Shown here in pieces: positions 9,251 through 17,884 of a stretch of 64,000 nt of DNA. Position 1 is the stretch's first letter, and each line of letters begins with the position of its first letter. Source of the stretch: an uncultured Hungatella sp. (lineage in GTDB: Bacteria; Bacillota; Clostridia; Lachnospirales; Lachnospiraceae). A program made the translations under genes and the position numbers. Below the pieces are notes generated by a model, which saw only the letters and a program-made list of their open reading frames with translations, ran no database searches and was not told the DNA's origin. The DNA lies in NCBI GenBank assembly GCA_910577935.1, contig CAJTOT010000019.1:11347-75346 (forward strand), read 5' to 3'.

Positions 9251-10606
9251 TTATGCCATCCGGTTGTATATCTCTTCATCAAGCTTGCCCTCGCTTCTCG
9301 CCACACAGATGCTGGTCACCGCGTCCCCCACCACGTTCAGGGCCGTCACAAGCATCTCGATGGGTCTGTTGATCGCCAGAATCAGGGAGTAGGCAAGCAG
9401 GGCTCCTTCGTTGACAAAGCCTACGCCGGACAGGATGGTAAACAGCACGATGGCCCCCGCTCCCGGAGCTGCCGGAGTTCCCGCCGAGGCGATGAGGGCA
9501 AGGACGGCGACCACCACCAGCTGGGTCAGGCTGATCTCATAGCCTGCGCATCCGGCGATGAACACGGTGGCGATCACCTGCATGATGGCGGTTCCGTTCA
9601 TATTGATGGTCATTCCCAGAGGCAGCACAAAGGAGGCGATGGTCTCGTCCACGCCGAAGCCCTCTGTGCAGGTCTGGTAATTGAGAGGCAGAGCCGCGGC
9701 GCTGGAGGAGGTAGAGAAACCGAAGACCGCCACGTTGCTTATCTTCTTCAGGAAAATAACAGGGTTCAGCTTTGCCCCCAGCGCCACCACCAGGGGATAT
9801 CCTGCGAGCAGGAACACGAAAAGCATGGCCACGGCCACCACCATGTAGGCCAGGGCCGGTTTCAGATAGTTGATTCCGTAGGTGGCAAAGGTTCTCGCCA
9901 GAAGGACGAAGACCGCCAACGGGGCGAACCGGGTGACCACATAGTTAAGAAATACCACCACCACGTCGTTGACCTCCTGAATCAGGGTCTTCAGCGTCTT
10001 TGTCTTTTCCTCCCCCAGGGCGTTCATGGAGAGTCCCAGGCAGGCCGCCACGAACACCACCGCCAGAACCGCAGTGTTGCTTCCGAAGGCGCTGATGATG
10101 TTGGCCGGGACCACGTTGAGAATCACGTTCATGGGATTGGCCCCCGTGGACCCTGCGTTCCCCGTCAGACCCTCCACCTGTGTGTTAAAAAAACCTGCGT
10201 GGTATACGGCGCTCCCCGCCCCGCACGCCAGCGCCAGCGCAAAAAAAGAGCAGATAAGAAACCAGCCGATGGTCTTCGCGGAAATGCGCCCCAAGGTTCT
10301 GGTATCTGATATCTGCCCAATCGCAAGAGTGATGGAGGTAAATACCATCGGCACGATTACAAGCTGTAAAGAACGGATAAACAGCTGTCCGATCAAATAA
10401 AAAATTCCAAGAGCGCTCTCCGCTCCCTGTGCCGTGACATCCTGAAATAAAAGACTGTTGATCATGTTCCACGCCGCCTCGTGGCCGGAACCGTTAAGAG
10501 ACTCTCTCAGAAACATCAACACCAACCCGGCTGCGATGCCGCATACGAGAGAGATTCCCATCTTCTTTGCCAGCGAACCGGCTGGCTGCTTCTTTTTCCT
10601 TACCAT
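9251..10606 (-). CDS. Dicarboxylate/amino-acid:cation symporter (DAACS family)
   Basis: 451-residue inner-membrane secondary transporter. Family signatures are the serine-rich hairpin loop FSTSSSAAALPL, then FVLPLGMTINMNGTAI, and the second hairpin AGTPAAPGAGA. About eight spans plus two re-entrant hairpins are expected. The C-terminal DAVTSICVARSEG lies in the cation-site region. Substrates in this family include glutamate, aspartate, cystine and C4-dicarboxylates; the sequence alone does not decide. Start: GGAGG stands 8 bases before the ATG. It appears to be a single-gene unit. Confidence 0.93.
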   Translation of the reverse strand: MVRKKKQPAGSLAKKMGISLVCGIAAGLVLMFLRESLNGSGHEAAWNMINSLLFQDVTAQGAESALGIFYLIGQLFIRSLQLVIVPMVFTSITLAIGQISDTRTLGRISAKTIGWFLICSFFALALACGAGSAVYHAGFFNTQVEGLTGNAGSTGANPMNVILNVVPANIISAFGSNTAVLAVVFVAACLGLSMNALGEEKTKTLKTLIQEVNDVVVVFLNYVVTRFAPLAVFVLLARTFATYGINYLKPALAYMVVAVAMLFVFLLAGYPLVVALGAKLNPVIFLKKISNVAVFGFSTSSSAAALPLNYQTCTEGFGVDETIASFVLPLGMTINMNGTAIMQVIATVFIAGCAGYEISLTQLVVVAVLALIASAGTPAAPGAGAIVLFTILSGVGFVNEGALLAYSLILAINRPIEMLVTALNVVGDAVTSICVARSEGKLDEEIYNRMA

Positions 10607-10905
10607 ATACGTCCTCCTGTACTCATTTGTCCAAATCTATGAGATTATATCACAAGATTCTCATTTTGTATCCCCCTTTTTTCAAAAATTTTTGTTTTTG
10701 TTTTTTCTGTTGTTCACGGGCGGCAGTTCAGACAGGTCTGCGGGTTCACCGAGCTGACCGTACGAAACCCCAGCGGCCGCGAGGGCATCTTCATTCCTGC
10801 CTGGCTGCGCAGGACAAGGGACATCCGGCTCCGCCTGTATGAAAATGTCAACCAGACAGACATATTTTCATATGCTAAAGTATATTTTGGCAAAAGGAGT
10901 ATTAT
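10607..10905. other. Divergent intergenic region, 299 bases
   Basis: On the minus strand TGATATAAT (extended -10, with TATAAT at 10644-10649) is a plausible promoter for the symporter gene. On the plus side an imperfect palindrome precedes the next gene and is listed separately. The GC-rich middle (about 10710-10850) has an open plus-strand frame without a start that could be a gene remnant; see findings. Confidence 0.45.
10838..10872 (+). promoter_or_regulatory. Imperfect palindrome upstream of transporter-asnB genes
   Basis: TATGAAAATGTC (10838-10849) is mirrored by GACATATTTTCATA (10859-10872) with a two-base insertion. It lies 34 bases before the transporter ATG, a sensible place for an operator or 5'-leader hairpin. 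No regulator is known. Confidence 0.35.
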
Positions 10906-12321
10906 ATGTTAGAAACCGCAGCTGTTCTGACACCTCTCCACTGTTTGTATCTGGCAGGGGTTATGGTCATTCTCGCCGTGATGGTCATGCGCAAAGACAC
11001 TCCGGCCGTGTGTATCGGCTTTTTATTTCTCTTAGGCCTCGCCGGAACAGGCAATGTCATCGGCGGCATCCAGACCGTATTCAACGCCATGCTCTACGCC
11101 GCCAGGGAGTTTATGGAGGTCATCGCCACCATCGCTCTGGTGACGGCTCTCTCGAAAACCTTAGGCGACTTAGGCAGCGACCGCCTGCTGATGCGCCCCA
11201 TGTCCCGGTTCATGAGAACACCTTCTGTCACCTGGTGGATTCTGGGGCTGACCATGCTTTTGTTCTCCCTGTTTTTGTGGCCCTCCCCCTCGGTGGCTCT
11301 GGTGGGCGCTATCATGCTTCCCTTCGCGGTGCAGACTGGTTTAAAGCCCCTCGCCGCAGCCATGGCCATGAACCTGTTCGGACACGGCATCGCCCTCAGC
11401 TACGACGTGGTGATCCAGGGGGCCCCTGCCATCTCTGCCTCCGCCGCGGGAATCACCACCAGCCAGGTCCTCACCGAGGGCCGGCCCGTCTTCCTGGCCA
11501 TGGGCGCGGCCACGGTGACTGCCGCCTTTCTTCTGAACAGAAAGTCTCTGTCAGCTCCCATGGAGCCCGGAACCAACGGTTTCCTGCCGGCGCCGGATAA
11601 TACCTCTGAGCCCGGCGCCCCCGCGATGAGTTCCCCCAGGTCCAAAATCTCCCGGCCTGCCCTGGTTCTGGCCGTGGCCACTCCCCTGGCATTCCTGGCA
11701 GACATTGCCGCTATGCTGGCTTTTGATCTCCGGGGCGGCGACGCCACCAGCATCGTCTCCGGCACTGCCGTTCTTCTCATGTGCCTTGGGGCTGCCACAG
11801 CCTTTAAAAAGAACTGCCTGGAGAAAATCACCGGTTATCTCACCGACGGTTTTCTCTTTGCCATCCGGATCTTTGCTCCCGTCATCGCCATCGGAGCCTT
11901 TTTCTTTCTGGGCGGGGAAGGGATTTCTTCCATCATGGGCGATATCCCCACAAAAGGCATCATGAACGACTGGGCCGTGTGGCTGGCCTCCCACGCCCCC
12001 CTGAACAAATATCTGACCGGCGTTATACAGATGGCTGCCGGCGCTCTGACAGGCCTGGACGGCTCCGGATTCTCCGGCCTCCCTCTCACAGGCGCTCTCG
12101 CCAGCACCTTCGGCGCGGCCACCGGAGCGTCCGTCCCTGTCCTGGCAGCTTTAGGTCAGATCACGGCCATCTTTGTAGGCGGCGGAACCATCGTCCCCTG
12201 GGGGCTTATCCCCGTGGCGGCCATCTGCGACATCAGCCCTCTGGAGCTGGCCAGAAAAAATTTTCTTCCTGTGGTCATCGGCTTCGCCTGCGCTTTCGGG
12301 GCGGCCTGTCTTCTTCTGTGA
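10906..12321 (+). CDS. Multi-span transporter-like membrane protein, function unknown
   Basis: 471 residues, strongly hydrophobic with about 11-12 predicted spans and a soluble loop near residues 215-245. I cannot assign the family with certainty. Glycine-rich blocks GLDGSGFSGLPLTG and FVGGGTIVPWG, and NLFGHGIALSYD in the first half, recall the gluconate/citrate (ion-transporter superfamily) class of anion permeases. A GGAG ribosome site lies before the ATG. asnB follows 18 bases after the stop on the same strand, so the two are probably co-transcribed. Transport of an amino acid or organic acid linked to asparagine metabolism is possible, but this rests on position only. Confidence 0.8.
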   Translation: MLETAAVLTPLHCLYLAGVMVILAVMVMRKDTPAVCIGFLFLLGLAGTGNVIGGIQTVFNAMLYAAREFMEVIATIALVTALSKTLGDLGSDRLLMRPMSRFMRTPSVTWWILGLTMLLFSLFLWPSPSVALVGAIMLPFAVQTGLKPLAAAMAMNLFGHGIALSYDVVIQGAPAISASAAGITTSQVLTEGRPVFLAMGAATVTAAFLLNRKSLSAPMEPGTNGFLPAPDNTSEPGAPAMSSPRSKISRPALVLAVATPLAFLADIAAMLAFDLRGGDATSIVSGTAVLLMCLGAATAFKKNCLEKITGYLTDGFLFAIRIFAPVIAIGAFFFLGGEGISSIMGDIPTKGIMNDWAVWLASHAPLNKYLTGVIQMAAGALTGLDGSGFSGLPLTGALASTFGAATGASVPVLAALGQITAIFVGGGTIVPWGLIPVAAICDISPLELARKNFLPVVIGFACAFGAACLLL

Positions 12322-12339
12322 CAGAAAGGAGTTTTCAAT

Positions 12340-14193
12340 ATGTGCGGAATATCCGGATTCTTCCAGCAAAAACAGAGTTTTTTGCAGAAGGAAGCATTTT
12401 ACCGTCAGATCCTGGACTCTATGAATCTCGCCTTGAGACGGCGGGGTCCAGACGATGAGGGAACTTTTCTGTCCTCCCACTTCGGCCTGGCCCATGTAAG
12501 GCTCTCCATCGTCGACCTGGTCACAGGCCATCAGCCTATGCTGAAAAAGAAGGAAGGCCGGACCTGGGGAATCATATACAACGGAGAACTCTATAACACA
12601 GAAGAACTCCGCCGGGAGCTGAAAACCCTGGGACATGATTTTTGCACCACCAGCGACACGGAAGTAATCCTCTGCGCCTACATGGAATACGGGCCTGATT
12701 TCGTAAAACGGCTCAACGGAATCTTCGCCATAGCCATCATGGACCCGATAAAGGACCGTCTGGTGCTGTACCGGGACCGGGCCGGGGTTAAGCCTCTGTT
12801 TTACGGATTTGCAGAGGATACGGTGATCTTTTCCTCGGAGATCAAAGGGCTTTTCTGCTTTCCCGGTCTCCGGCCTGTTCTTGACATAGACGGCCTCAAT
12901 CAGATTTTCAGCATAGGCCCCGCCAGAACCAGGGGAAACGGAGTGTTTCGGGGAGTGTCGGAGGTGCTTCCGGGACATTATCTGATATGCACAGGGGACG
13001 GCGTCCGCCAGGAATGCTACTGGAAGCTGGAGAGCCGCCCCCACGAGGACAGCTATGAGGAGACTGTGGAAAAAACCCGTTTTCTCGTGGAGGATTCTGT
13101 CAGGCGGCAGATGGTCTCCGATGTTCCCATCTGCACCTTCCTGTCGGGAGGCGTGGATTCCAGCCTGGTGTCCTCCATCTGCGCCCGGGAACTGGAAAAA
13201 AAGAACCGGCAGTTCATGACCTTCTCCTTTGATTTTGTGGGAAACAAGGAGAACTTTAGGGCCAGCTCCTTCCAGCCCTCCCAGGACCGTCCTTTCGTTG
13301 AACAGATGGCGGCTTATCTGGGGTCTGACCACCATTTCCTGGAGTGCTCCACAGAAGACCAGGCCGAGCTTTTAAAAGACTCTGTGCTGGCCCATGACCT
13401 GCCTCCCATGGCGGATGTGGACTCCTCTATGCTGTACTTCTGCTCGAAAGTCCGGCCTTTCTGCAAGGTGACTCTCACAGGCGAATGTGCCGACGAGATC
13501 TTCGGAGGGTATCCATGGTTTCACAGAGCAGAATGCTTCGCGGCCCGCACTTTTCCGTGGACCATGGACTTGAAAGCCAGACAGGTGCTTCTGAAAGATG
13601 AGTTTCTCCGCGAACTGGGAATGGAGCAATATGTCCAGGAGGCTTACGAGGCCTCCCTGGCCCAGGTTCCCGCCCTTCACGGGGAACCGGAGGAGGAAGC
13701 CCGCAGAAGGGAGATCTCCTACCTGAACCTGTGCTGGTTTATGCAGACTCTCTTAAACCGCATGGACAGAGCCAGCATGTACAGCGGCCTGGAGGCGCGG
13801 GTTCCTTTTGCCGACCACCGGATCATCGAATATCTGTGGAATGTGCCGTGGGAGATGAAGGCGAAGGACGGAGTGGTGAAAAACCTTCTCCGCCAAGCGG
13901 GAAGAGGCAGACTGCCAAAGGAGATTCTCTTCCGGAGAAAATCCCCTTATCCCAAAACCTATGACAGAAATTATGAGGCGATTCTTGCCGGGAAAGTCCG
14001 GGAGATGCTGGAAGACAGCCAGGCGCCCGTGCTGAGATTTATAGACAGGGAAAAGACTCTGCGCTTCCTGTCCAGCCCGTCCGACTACGGAAAACCCTGG
14101 TACGGACAGCTCATGGCGGCGCCGCAGATGATGGCATACGTACTGCAGATCGATTACTGGCTGAGAACATACCAGGCAGACATCTGCATGTAA
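12340..14193 (+). CDS. asnB: Asparagine synthase (glutamine-hydrolysing)
   Basis: 617 residues. It makes asparagine from aspartate, ATP and glutamine in the cytoplasm. The N-terminal glutaminase domain begins MCGISGFF, so Cys2 becomes the N-terminal nucleophile after Met removal. RRRGPDDEG and the YNGELYN block are typical. The synthetase domain has the pyrophosphate loop SGGVDSSLVSS near residue 268 and GECADEIFGGYPWF near 382. Length fits AsnB of Firmicutes. An AAAGGAG site precedes the ATG by 8 bases. It is probably translated from the same mRNA as the membrane protein upstream. Confidence 0.95.
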   Translation: MCGISGFFQQKQSFLQKEAFYRQILDSMNLALRRRGPDDEGTFLSSHFGLAHVRLSIVDLVTGHQPMLKKKEGRTWGIIYNGELYNTEELRRELKTLGHDFCTTSDTEVILCAYMEYGPDFVKRLNGIFAIAIMDPIKDRLVLYRDRAGVKPLFYGFAEDTVIFSSEIKGLFCFPGLRPVLDIDGLNQIFSIGPARTRGNGVFRGVSEVLPGHYLICTGDGVRQECYWKLESRPHEDSYEETVEKTRFLVEDSVRRQMVSDVPICTFLSGGVDSSLVSSICARELEKKNRQFMTFSFDFVGNKENFRASSFQPSQDRPFVEQMAAYLGSDHHFLECSTEDQAELLKDSVLAHDLPPMADVDSSMLYFCSKVRPFCKVTLTGECADEIFGGYPWFHRAECFAARTFPWTMDLKARQVLLKDEFLRELGMEQYVQEAYEASLAQVPALHGEPEEEARRREISYLNLCWFMQTLLNRMDRASMYSGLEARVPFADHRIIEYLWNVPWEMKAKDGVVKNLLRQAGRGRLPKEILFRRKSPYPKTYDRNYEAILAGKVREMLEDSQAPVLRFIDREKTLRFLSSPSDYGKPWYGQLMAAPQMMAYVLQIDYWLRTYQADICM

Positions 14194-14284
14194 GCCGGCA
14201 AAACCTAACACCTGCGCGGGGCGGGGCCTGGCCTGATCCGGACTTAGACTGAGCGCCCCTGCCGGAACGGCCCCGACTGGCGAC

Positions 14285-14335
14285 GGCGGCATCTGTCCAT
14301 GGAAATCCTCTTCCCACGGCCTGATGCCGCCGCTG
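14285..14335 (+). terminator. Possible terminator after asnB
   Basis: GGCGGCATC (14285-14293) pairs with GATGCCGCC (14323-14331) around a 29-base loop, followed by a T-containing tail (14335-14341). The long loop makes it a weak call. The convergent PAS gene ends at 14340. Confidence 0.4.
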
Positions 14336-14339
14336 TCTT

Positions 14340-14714
14340 TTACACAAATTTATAAAAAGCTTCCGTCTCCCTGTCCCGGTACTCATGCTTCTCATAGTAT
14401 CCGATCAGGTTCCCGTCCTGGCCGCGGAGAGCCACCATATACACGTCTTTATTTTCTTTCGGATTGAAAGATGTGTATATCCGGTTATGCTCTGTGCTCT
14501 CGCCGAACCAGGAGACGACTTCCTTTATCCGTTCCTGGCTTTTGGGGCCGTGACAGAGCATAAGGCTCTTCCCCACAAGATCCGCGCCGCCTCTGGCCGC
14601 ATATCGGGACACCGCCGCCGGGTTCATATAGATGATCTCATGGTCCAGGCCGCAGATGACCACAGGGCACAGATCCTGGTCGACGATGCTCTTAAAATAC
14701 ACTGACAGTTCCAT
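14340..14714 (-). CDS. Stand-alone PAS-domain protein
   Basis: 124 residues with no output domain. The PAS core is visible: DQDLCPVVICGLDHEIIYMNPAA, split here as VVICGLDHEIIYMNPAA near residue 17 on, then a VGKSLM block and a C-terminal hydrophobic strand around DVYMVALRG and NLIGYYEKHEYRD. It could sense a small ligand or redox state, or act as a partner for another protein. GGAGG lies 8 bases before the ATG. It is 35 bases downstream of the MIF-like gene on the same strand. Confidence 0.82.
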   Translation of the reverse strand: MELSVYFKSIVDQDLCPVVICGLDHEIIYMNPAAVSRYAARGGADLVGKSLMLCHGPKSQERIKEVVSWFGESTEHNRIYTSFNPKENKDVYMVALRGQDGNLIGYYEKHEYRDRETEAFYKFV

Positions 14715-14749
14715 GGATTGTATTCCTCCTGCATGTTTTTCTGAAATTA

Positions 14750-15091
14750 CTAAAAGTTGCTCCCGTTCCAGCCCCAGTCAGATACCGGGTGATATGTGAC
14801 GTAGACGGATCTCCCCGGAATTCCCAGCTCATCCTCAAGAATCTCACATATGCTGGCGGTCATGCGGTCATAGTCCGCCGGGGAGGCGCTGCCGTACAGG
14901 CTCACAGACACGTATGCCCCTCTCTCCAGCTTCTCCCCCGCCATCCACAGATCATAATCGCTTTCAATTCCCACCATGAGATAGCTCTCTGTCTTGTGAA
15001 GGGCCGAAACGGCCCTGCCCAGCCTGGACTTGATGGCCTCCTTCTTGTCTTTCGCAACCGGTACTGTAATCTTAGAATCGATAAATGGCAT
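14750..15091 (-). CDS. MIF-like protein (tautomerase superfamily)
   Basis: 113 residues, the exact size class of macrophage migration inhibitory factor (about 115). It begins MPFI, so removal of Met would expose Pro1, the catalytic base of the tautomerase superfamily. Lys33 of MIF appears to fall near the SALHKTESYLMVGIE block, and the C-terminus DWGWNGSNF resembles the conserved NVGWNNSTF end of animal MIF. Such proteins form trimers with keto-enol tautomerase activity; the bacterial role is unknown. AGGAGG lies just before the start. No secretion signal is seen. Confidence 0.88.
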   Translation of the reverse strand: MPFIDSKITVPVAKDKKEAIKSRLGRAVSALHKTESYLMVGIESDYDLWMAGEKLERGAYVSVSLYGSASPADYDRMTASICEILEDELGIPGRSVYVTYHPVSDWGWNGSNF

Positions 15092-15129
15092 ATAAATTCC
15101 TCCTGATCATCCACTTCTCCTGCAGGTTG

Positions 15130-15339
15130 TTATCCCTGGGGAAACAATGTGCATCCCATATCCTTAAAATACTGTATCTTCTTCTCCAGATCCGCTCTGT
15201 CCACCTCAAAGCTGTCCGCCAGGCAGTCCAGGCAGTAGTACGTCTCACTGCCCCGGTTCACCAGCTTTTTCGTGAGACCGATCTCATCCGGCATCAGTTC
15301 TTTTTTACAGAGCCTGCAGTACTCCTTGTCCCTCTCCAT
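15130..15339 (-). CDS. Small zinc-ribbon-like protein, unknown function
   Basis: 69 residues. Two Cys pairs, CRLC near residue 8 and CLDC near residue 36, can form a zinc site; a further Cys is near the C-terminus (GCTLF). The protein is otherwise charged. I do not recognise the family. The ATG lies 8 bases after the stop of the alpha-galactosidase gene and lacks a good ribosome site of its own, so translation by coupling is likely. Confidence 0.72.
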   Translation of the reverse strand: MERDKEYCRLCKKELMPDEIGLTKKLVNRGSETYYCLDCLADSFEVDRADLEKKIQYFKDMGCTLFPQG

Positions 15340-15347
15340 GCCGTTTT

Positions 15348-16538
15348 TTAACTGTGAAAGGGCGCCAGGCGGCAGAGGAACACTTTGCAGTCATGTCCCG
15401 GGACAGACACGGTGTAGTAATCCCGCTTTACGCCCAGCTCCTCGCCTGTGAACACATCTCTCATGTCAAACCCATAGCCCGACGAATAGGGCACGCCGGC
15501 ATCGGCAAAAATAAAGCTGATGTCCCTCTCTTCCGTGAACAGGTTGTAGTAGGCGATGACAAACTCATTGTCTGACAGATGCTTTATAAAGGTAAACAGC
15601 TGGTCCTTCACCGCCCGCAGCGGCTCTACGGCGTTCTCCCTGTCCTCCTCCGGGACCATGACGCTTCTCCTGCCCACCAGGCAGGGAGGACGGCACTCCA
15701 AGTCCTGGTCAATGCGGATCAGCTCCTTATTCAGCAGCAGCTTCTTCATCTGGGGGACCAGATTCCTGATGTCAGCCCCTATCATCAGCGGCGCTCCCGC
15801 AAGGCACCACAGAGAAAACTGCATCCTGTATTCCCCGTCCGTGCACGGCTTTCCGATGGCCACGTTGCCTTGGTTGTACATACCCACAGTCAGCATATCC
15901 AGGTCGTTGAAGCAGTAAGGCCCTGACTGGCACAGATGCTCCAGCTGGGACTGGAAGATGCCCATGAAAGAACGGAAATTGTCAAAAATATCCCCTGTGG
16001 ACCGATACATGTGGGCGCCGATGGACCGCATCCAGTTCCACGACTGCTGGTGGCCCCAGTTGCATGCCGCGAAGCAGATCTCCCTCCCCGTGGCCTTGAG
16101 GGCCATGCTCATGGTGTGATAGCGGTTGACCCCGTCTGCATTCCTGGGGAAATTGCAGTAGTCATATTTTAAGTAGTCCACTCCCCACCGGGCAAACAGC
16201 CTGGCATCCTCATACTCATGGTCGTAGCTGGATGGGTATCCTGCGCAGGTGAGAATCCCCGCGCAGGAATACATCCCAAACTTGAGACCTTTCCCGTGGA
16301 CATAATCCGCCACGGCCTTCATGCCGTGAGGAAACTTCTCCGGGTCCGGCACCAGATTGCCGTCACTGTCCCGCTCCTTCAGAGACCAGCAGTCATCAAT
16401 CACCAGATACTCATACCCCGCATCCCGGTATCCCTCCCGAACCATGGTGTCCGCGATCTGAAAAATCAGCTTCTCATCAATATCTTTCCCGAACGTATTC
16501 CATGAATTCCACCCCATAGGCGGCTTTGCTGCTATCAT
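15348..16538 (-). CDS. Alpha-galactosidase, glycoside hydrolase family 27
   Basis: 396 residues, a normal GH27 length. It would release terminal alpha-galactose from raffinose-type sugars or galactosides. PPMGWNSWNTFG at the N-terminus, LVIDDCW near residue 45, and GVDYLKYDYCN near 122 hold the family signature with the Asp nucleophile. RSTGDIFDNF near 180 holds the acid/base Asp. No signal peptide, so the enzyme is probably cytoplasmic. GGAGG precedes the ATG. A promoter overlapped by a palindrome lies just upstream (listed separately), pointing to repressor control. Confidence 0.95.
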   Translation of the reverse strand: MIAAKPPMGWNSWNTFGKDIDEKLIFQIADTMVREGYRDAGYEYLVIDDCWSLKERDSDGNLVPDPEKFPHGMKAVADYVHGKGLKFGMYSCAGILTCAGYPSSYDHEYEDARLFARWGVDYLKYDYCNFPRNADGVNRYHTMSMALKATGREICFAACNWGHQQSWNWMRSIGAHMYRSTGDIFDNFRSFMGIFQSQLEHLCQSGPYCFNDLDMLTVGMYNQGNVAIGKPCTDGEYRMQFSLWCLAGAPLMIGADIRNLVPQMKKLLLNKELIRIDQDLECRPPCLVGRRSVMVPEEDRENAVEPLRAVKDQLFTFIKHLSDNEFVIAYYNLFTEERDISFIFADAGVPYSSGYGFDMRDVFTGEELGVKRDYYTVSVPGHDCKVFLCRLAPFHS

Positions 16539-16570
16539 ACATCATCCTCCAGTCTGAATCTGTCATCACT

Positions 16571-16612
16571 TATATGATTTCCAATCATATAACACGGAAA
16601 ATATTCTGTAAA
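16571..16612 (-). promoter_or_regulatory. Promoter with overlapping operator for the alpha-galactosidase gene
   Basis: Read leftward: -35 TTTACA (16607-16612), a 17-base spacer, -10 TATGAT (16584-16589). A perfect 9-base inverted repeat, TATATGATT (16571-16579) and AATCATATA (16583-16591), covers the -10 box. Repressor binding there would block polymerase, so induction by a sugar is a fair inference. Confidence 0.7.
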
Positions 16613-16641
16613 TAGATTTTTGTCTGCTAAATATAGAAAAA

Positions 16642-17865
16642 TCACGGTCTGTAAGTGATGGCCCCATAGGCATCCAGCATCCCGCCGGAGGCCACCTTTC
16701 CCTCAAGGCCTTCCATGGGACGGGCTGAATTTATGATAGCCTCCCTTACTTCCATAAGGCTCAAATCCGTTCTGCACGAGTACACCAGGGCTGCCGTCCC
16801 CGTCACCATAGGCGCCGCCATGGAGGTTCCTGTCATAAAGGCGTATCCGCCGGGTATGGAGCTGAGAATATGGGTCCCCGGAGCCGCAATGTCCACGCTG
16901 ACCGGGCCATAATTCGAGCTCTCGTCCAGAGTCCCGTCAAACATCAGATTGCCCGCGGCGATGATATTCTCCTCCGGAAAAGACGCCGGATACATGGGAA
17001 CCTTGTCGATGTCGCCCCCTGTCCCTCCGGCATCCCCGTTGCCGGCGGAAACCACAAAAAGCATGTGGGAATTCCTGATTAAGGCTCTCATCTCCTCGTC
17101 ATAGACAAGACTGCCGATGCTTAAGTTGCAGATGTCAGCCCCGTTGTCCTGAGCGTAGCGGATAGCCAGTTTTACATTAGACGCCACACCTGTCCCCTCC
17201 TGTGAGCCCAGAACCTTTAATATCATGAGTTTTACATAACCGCTGTCCGCGATTCCCGTAACCCCCTGTCCGTCCCACGCAGCGGCTATGATTCCCGCTC
17301 CGTGTGTGCCGTGGTCGTCCTCCGGCCCCGTATATACCTGGCTGTTTCCGGAATAAAAATTCCACCCGTTGATGTCGTCTATATAGCCGTTGTTGTCATT
17401 GTCTATGCCGTCTCCGGGGATCTCATCCTGGTTGACCCAGAGAGAACCTGCCAGCTCCTCGTGGCTGATATCCACTCCCGTGTCAATCACCGCCACAGTC
17501 ACGGGACGCCGCCCGGCGGTCTGCTCATACACCTGCCAGGCAGCCTCCGCCCGGATATCCACTCCCTCCACGCTGTCCGTTATCTTCTCCCAGGAATCCC
17601 AGCCCCTGCCGGCAGCCGGCCCGCTCTCTCCCGGGCCGTTTTCTTCTCCTGCCTGACCGTCTAGGCACACTGACGTGATTCTCTGAAGCCTGCCGTCATT
17701 CCTCAGCGCCCACTGGGACTCATAGTAAGAATTCCCCGATGCAGGCGGCAGGATCTCTTCCTGGACGGCATGGGACTTATAGTCCGGCTGCTCTTTCCTG
17801 CCGTCAAAAGAAACAAGCAGCAAGGCCGCGCCCAATATCAGAATACAAATTCTCTTGCCTCTCAC
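16642..17865 (-). CDS. Subtilisin-family (S8) serine protease
   Basis: 407 residues. The N-terminus has one hydrophobic segment (ICILILGAALLLVSF) without a lipobox, so the enzyme is exported or membrane-anchored. The catalytic triad is clear: Asp in VAVIDTGVD near residue 125, His in DDHGTHGAGI near 184, Ser in GTSMAAPM near 347; the oxyanion-hole Asn fits SAGNGDAGG. A propeptide of about 90 residues precedes the catalytic domain. The start is GTG, not ATG. It lies 13 bases after glgX, and the start region is duplicated (see findings). Confidence 0.92.
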   Translation of the reverse strand: MRGKRICILILGAALLLVSFDGRKEQPDYKSHAVQEEILPPASGNSYYESQWALRNDGRLQRITSVCLDGQAGEENGPGESGPAAGRGWDSWEKITDSVEGVDIRAEAAWQVYEQTAGRRPVTVAVIDTGVDISHEELAGSLWVNQDEIPGDGIDNDNNGYIDDINGWNFYSGNSQVYTGPEDDHGTHGAGIIAAAWDGQGVTGIADSGYVKLMILKVLGSQEGTGVASNVKLAIRYAQDNGADICNLSIGSLVYDEEMRALIRNSHMLFVVSAGNGDAGGTGGDIDKVPMYPASFPEENIIAAGNLMFDGTLDESSNYGPVSVDIAAPGTHILSSIPGGYAFMTGTSMAAPMVTGTAALVYSCRTDLSLMEVREAIINSARPMEGLEGKVASGGMLDAYGAITYRP

Positions 17866-17884
17866 TTTTTCTTGCCTCTCACTT
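17851..17884 (-). repeat. Tandem 17-base duplication at the glgX stop / protease start
   Basis: AAGTGAGAGGCAAGA occurs twice in a row with a 17-base period. The upstream copy holds the glgX stop TGA inside GTGA and would start only a six-codon peptide. The downstream copy holds the GTG used by the protease gene, and AGAGG of the first copy serves as its ribosome site. Confidence 0.75.

Noticed and set aside
10839..11600. Plus-strand frame overlapping the transporter gene start
   Set aside because: The frame from 10906 has a ribosome site and gives a clean multi-span protein; the other translation is Arg/His-rich and without motifs.
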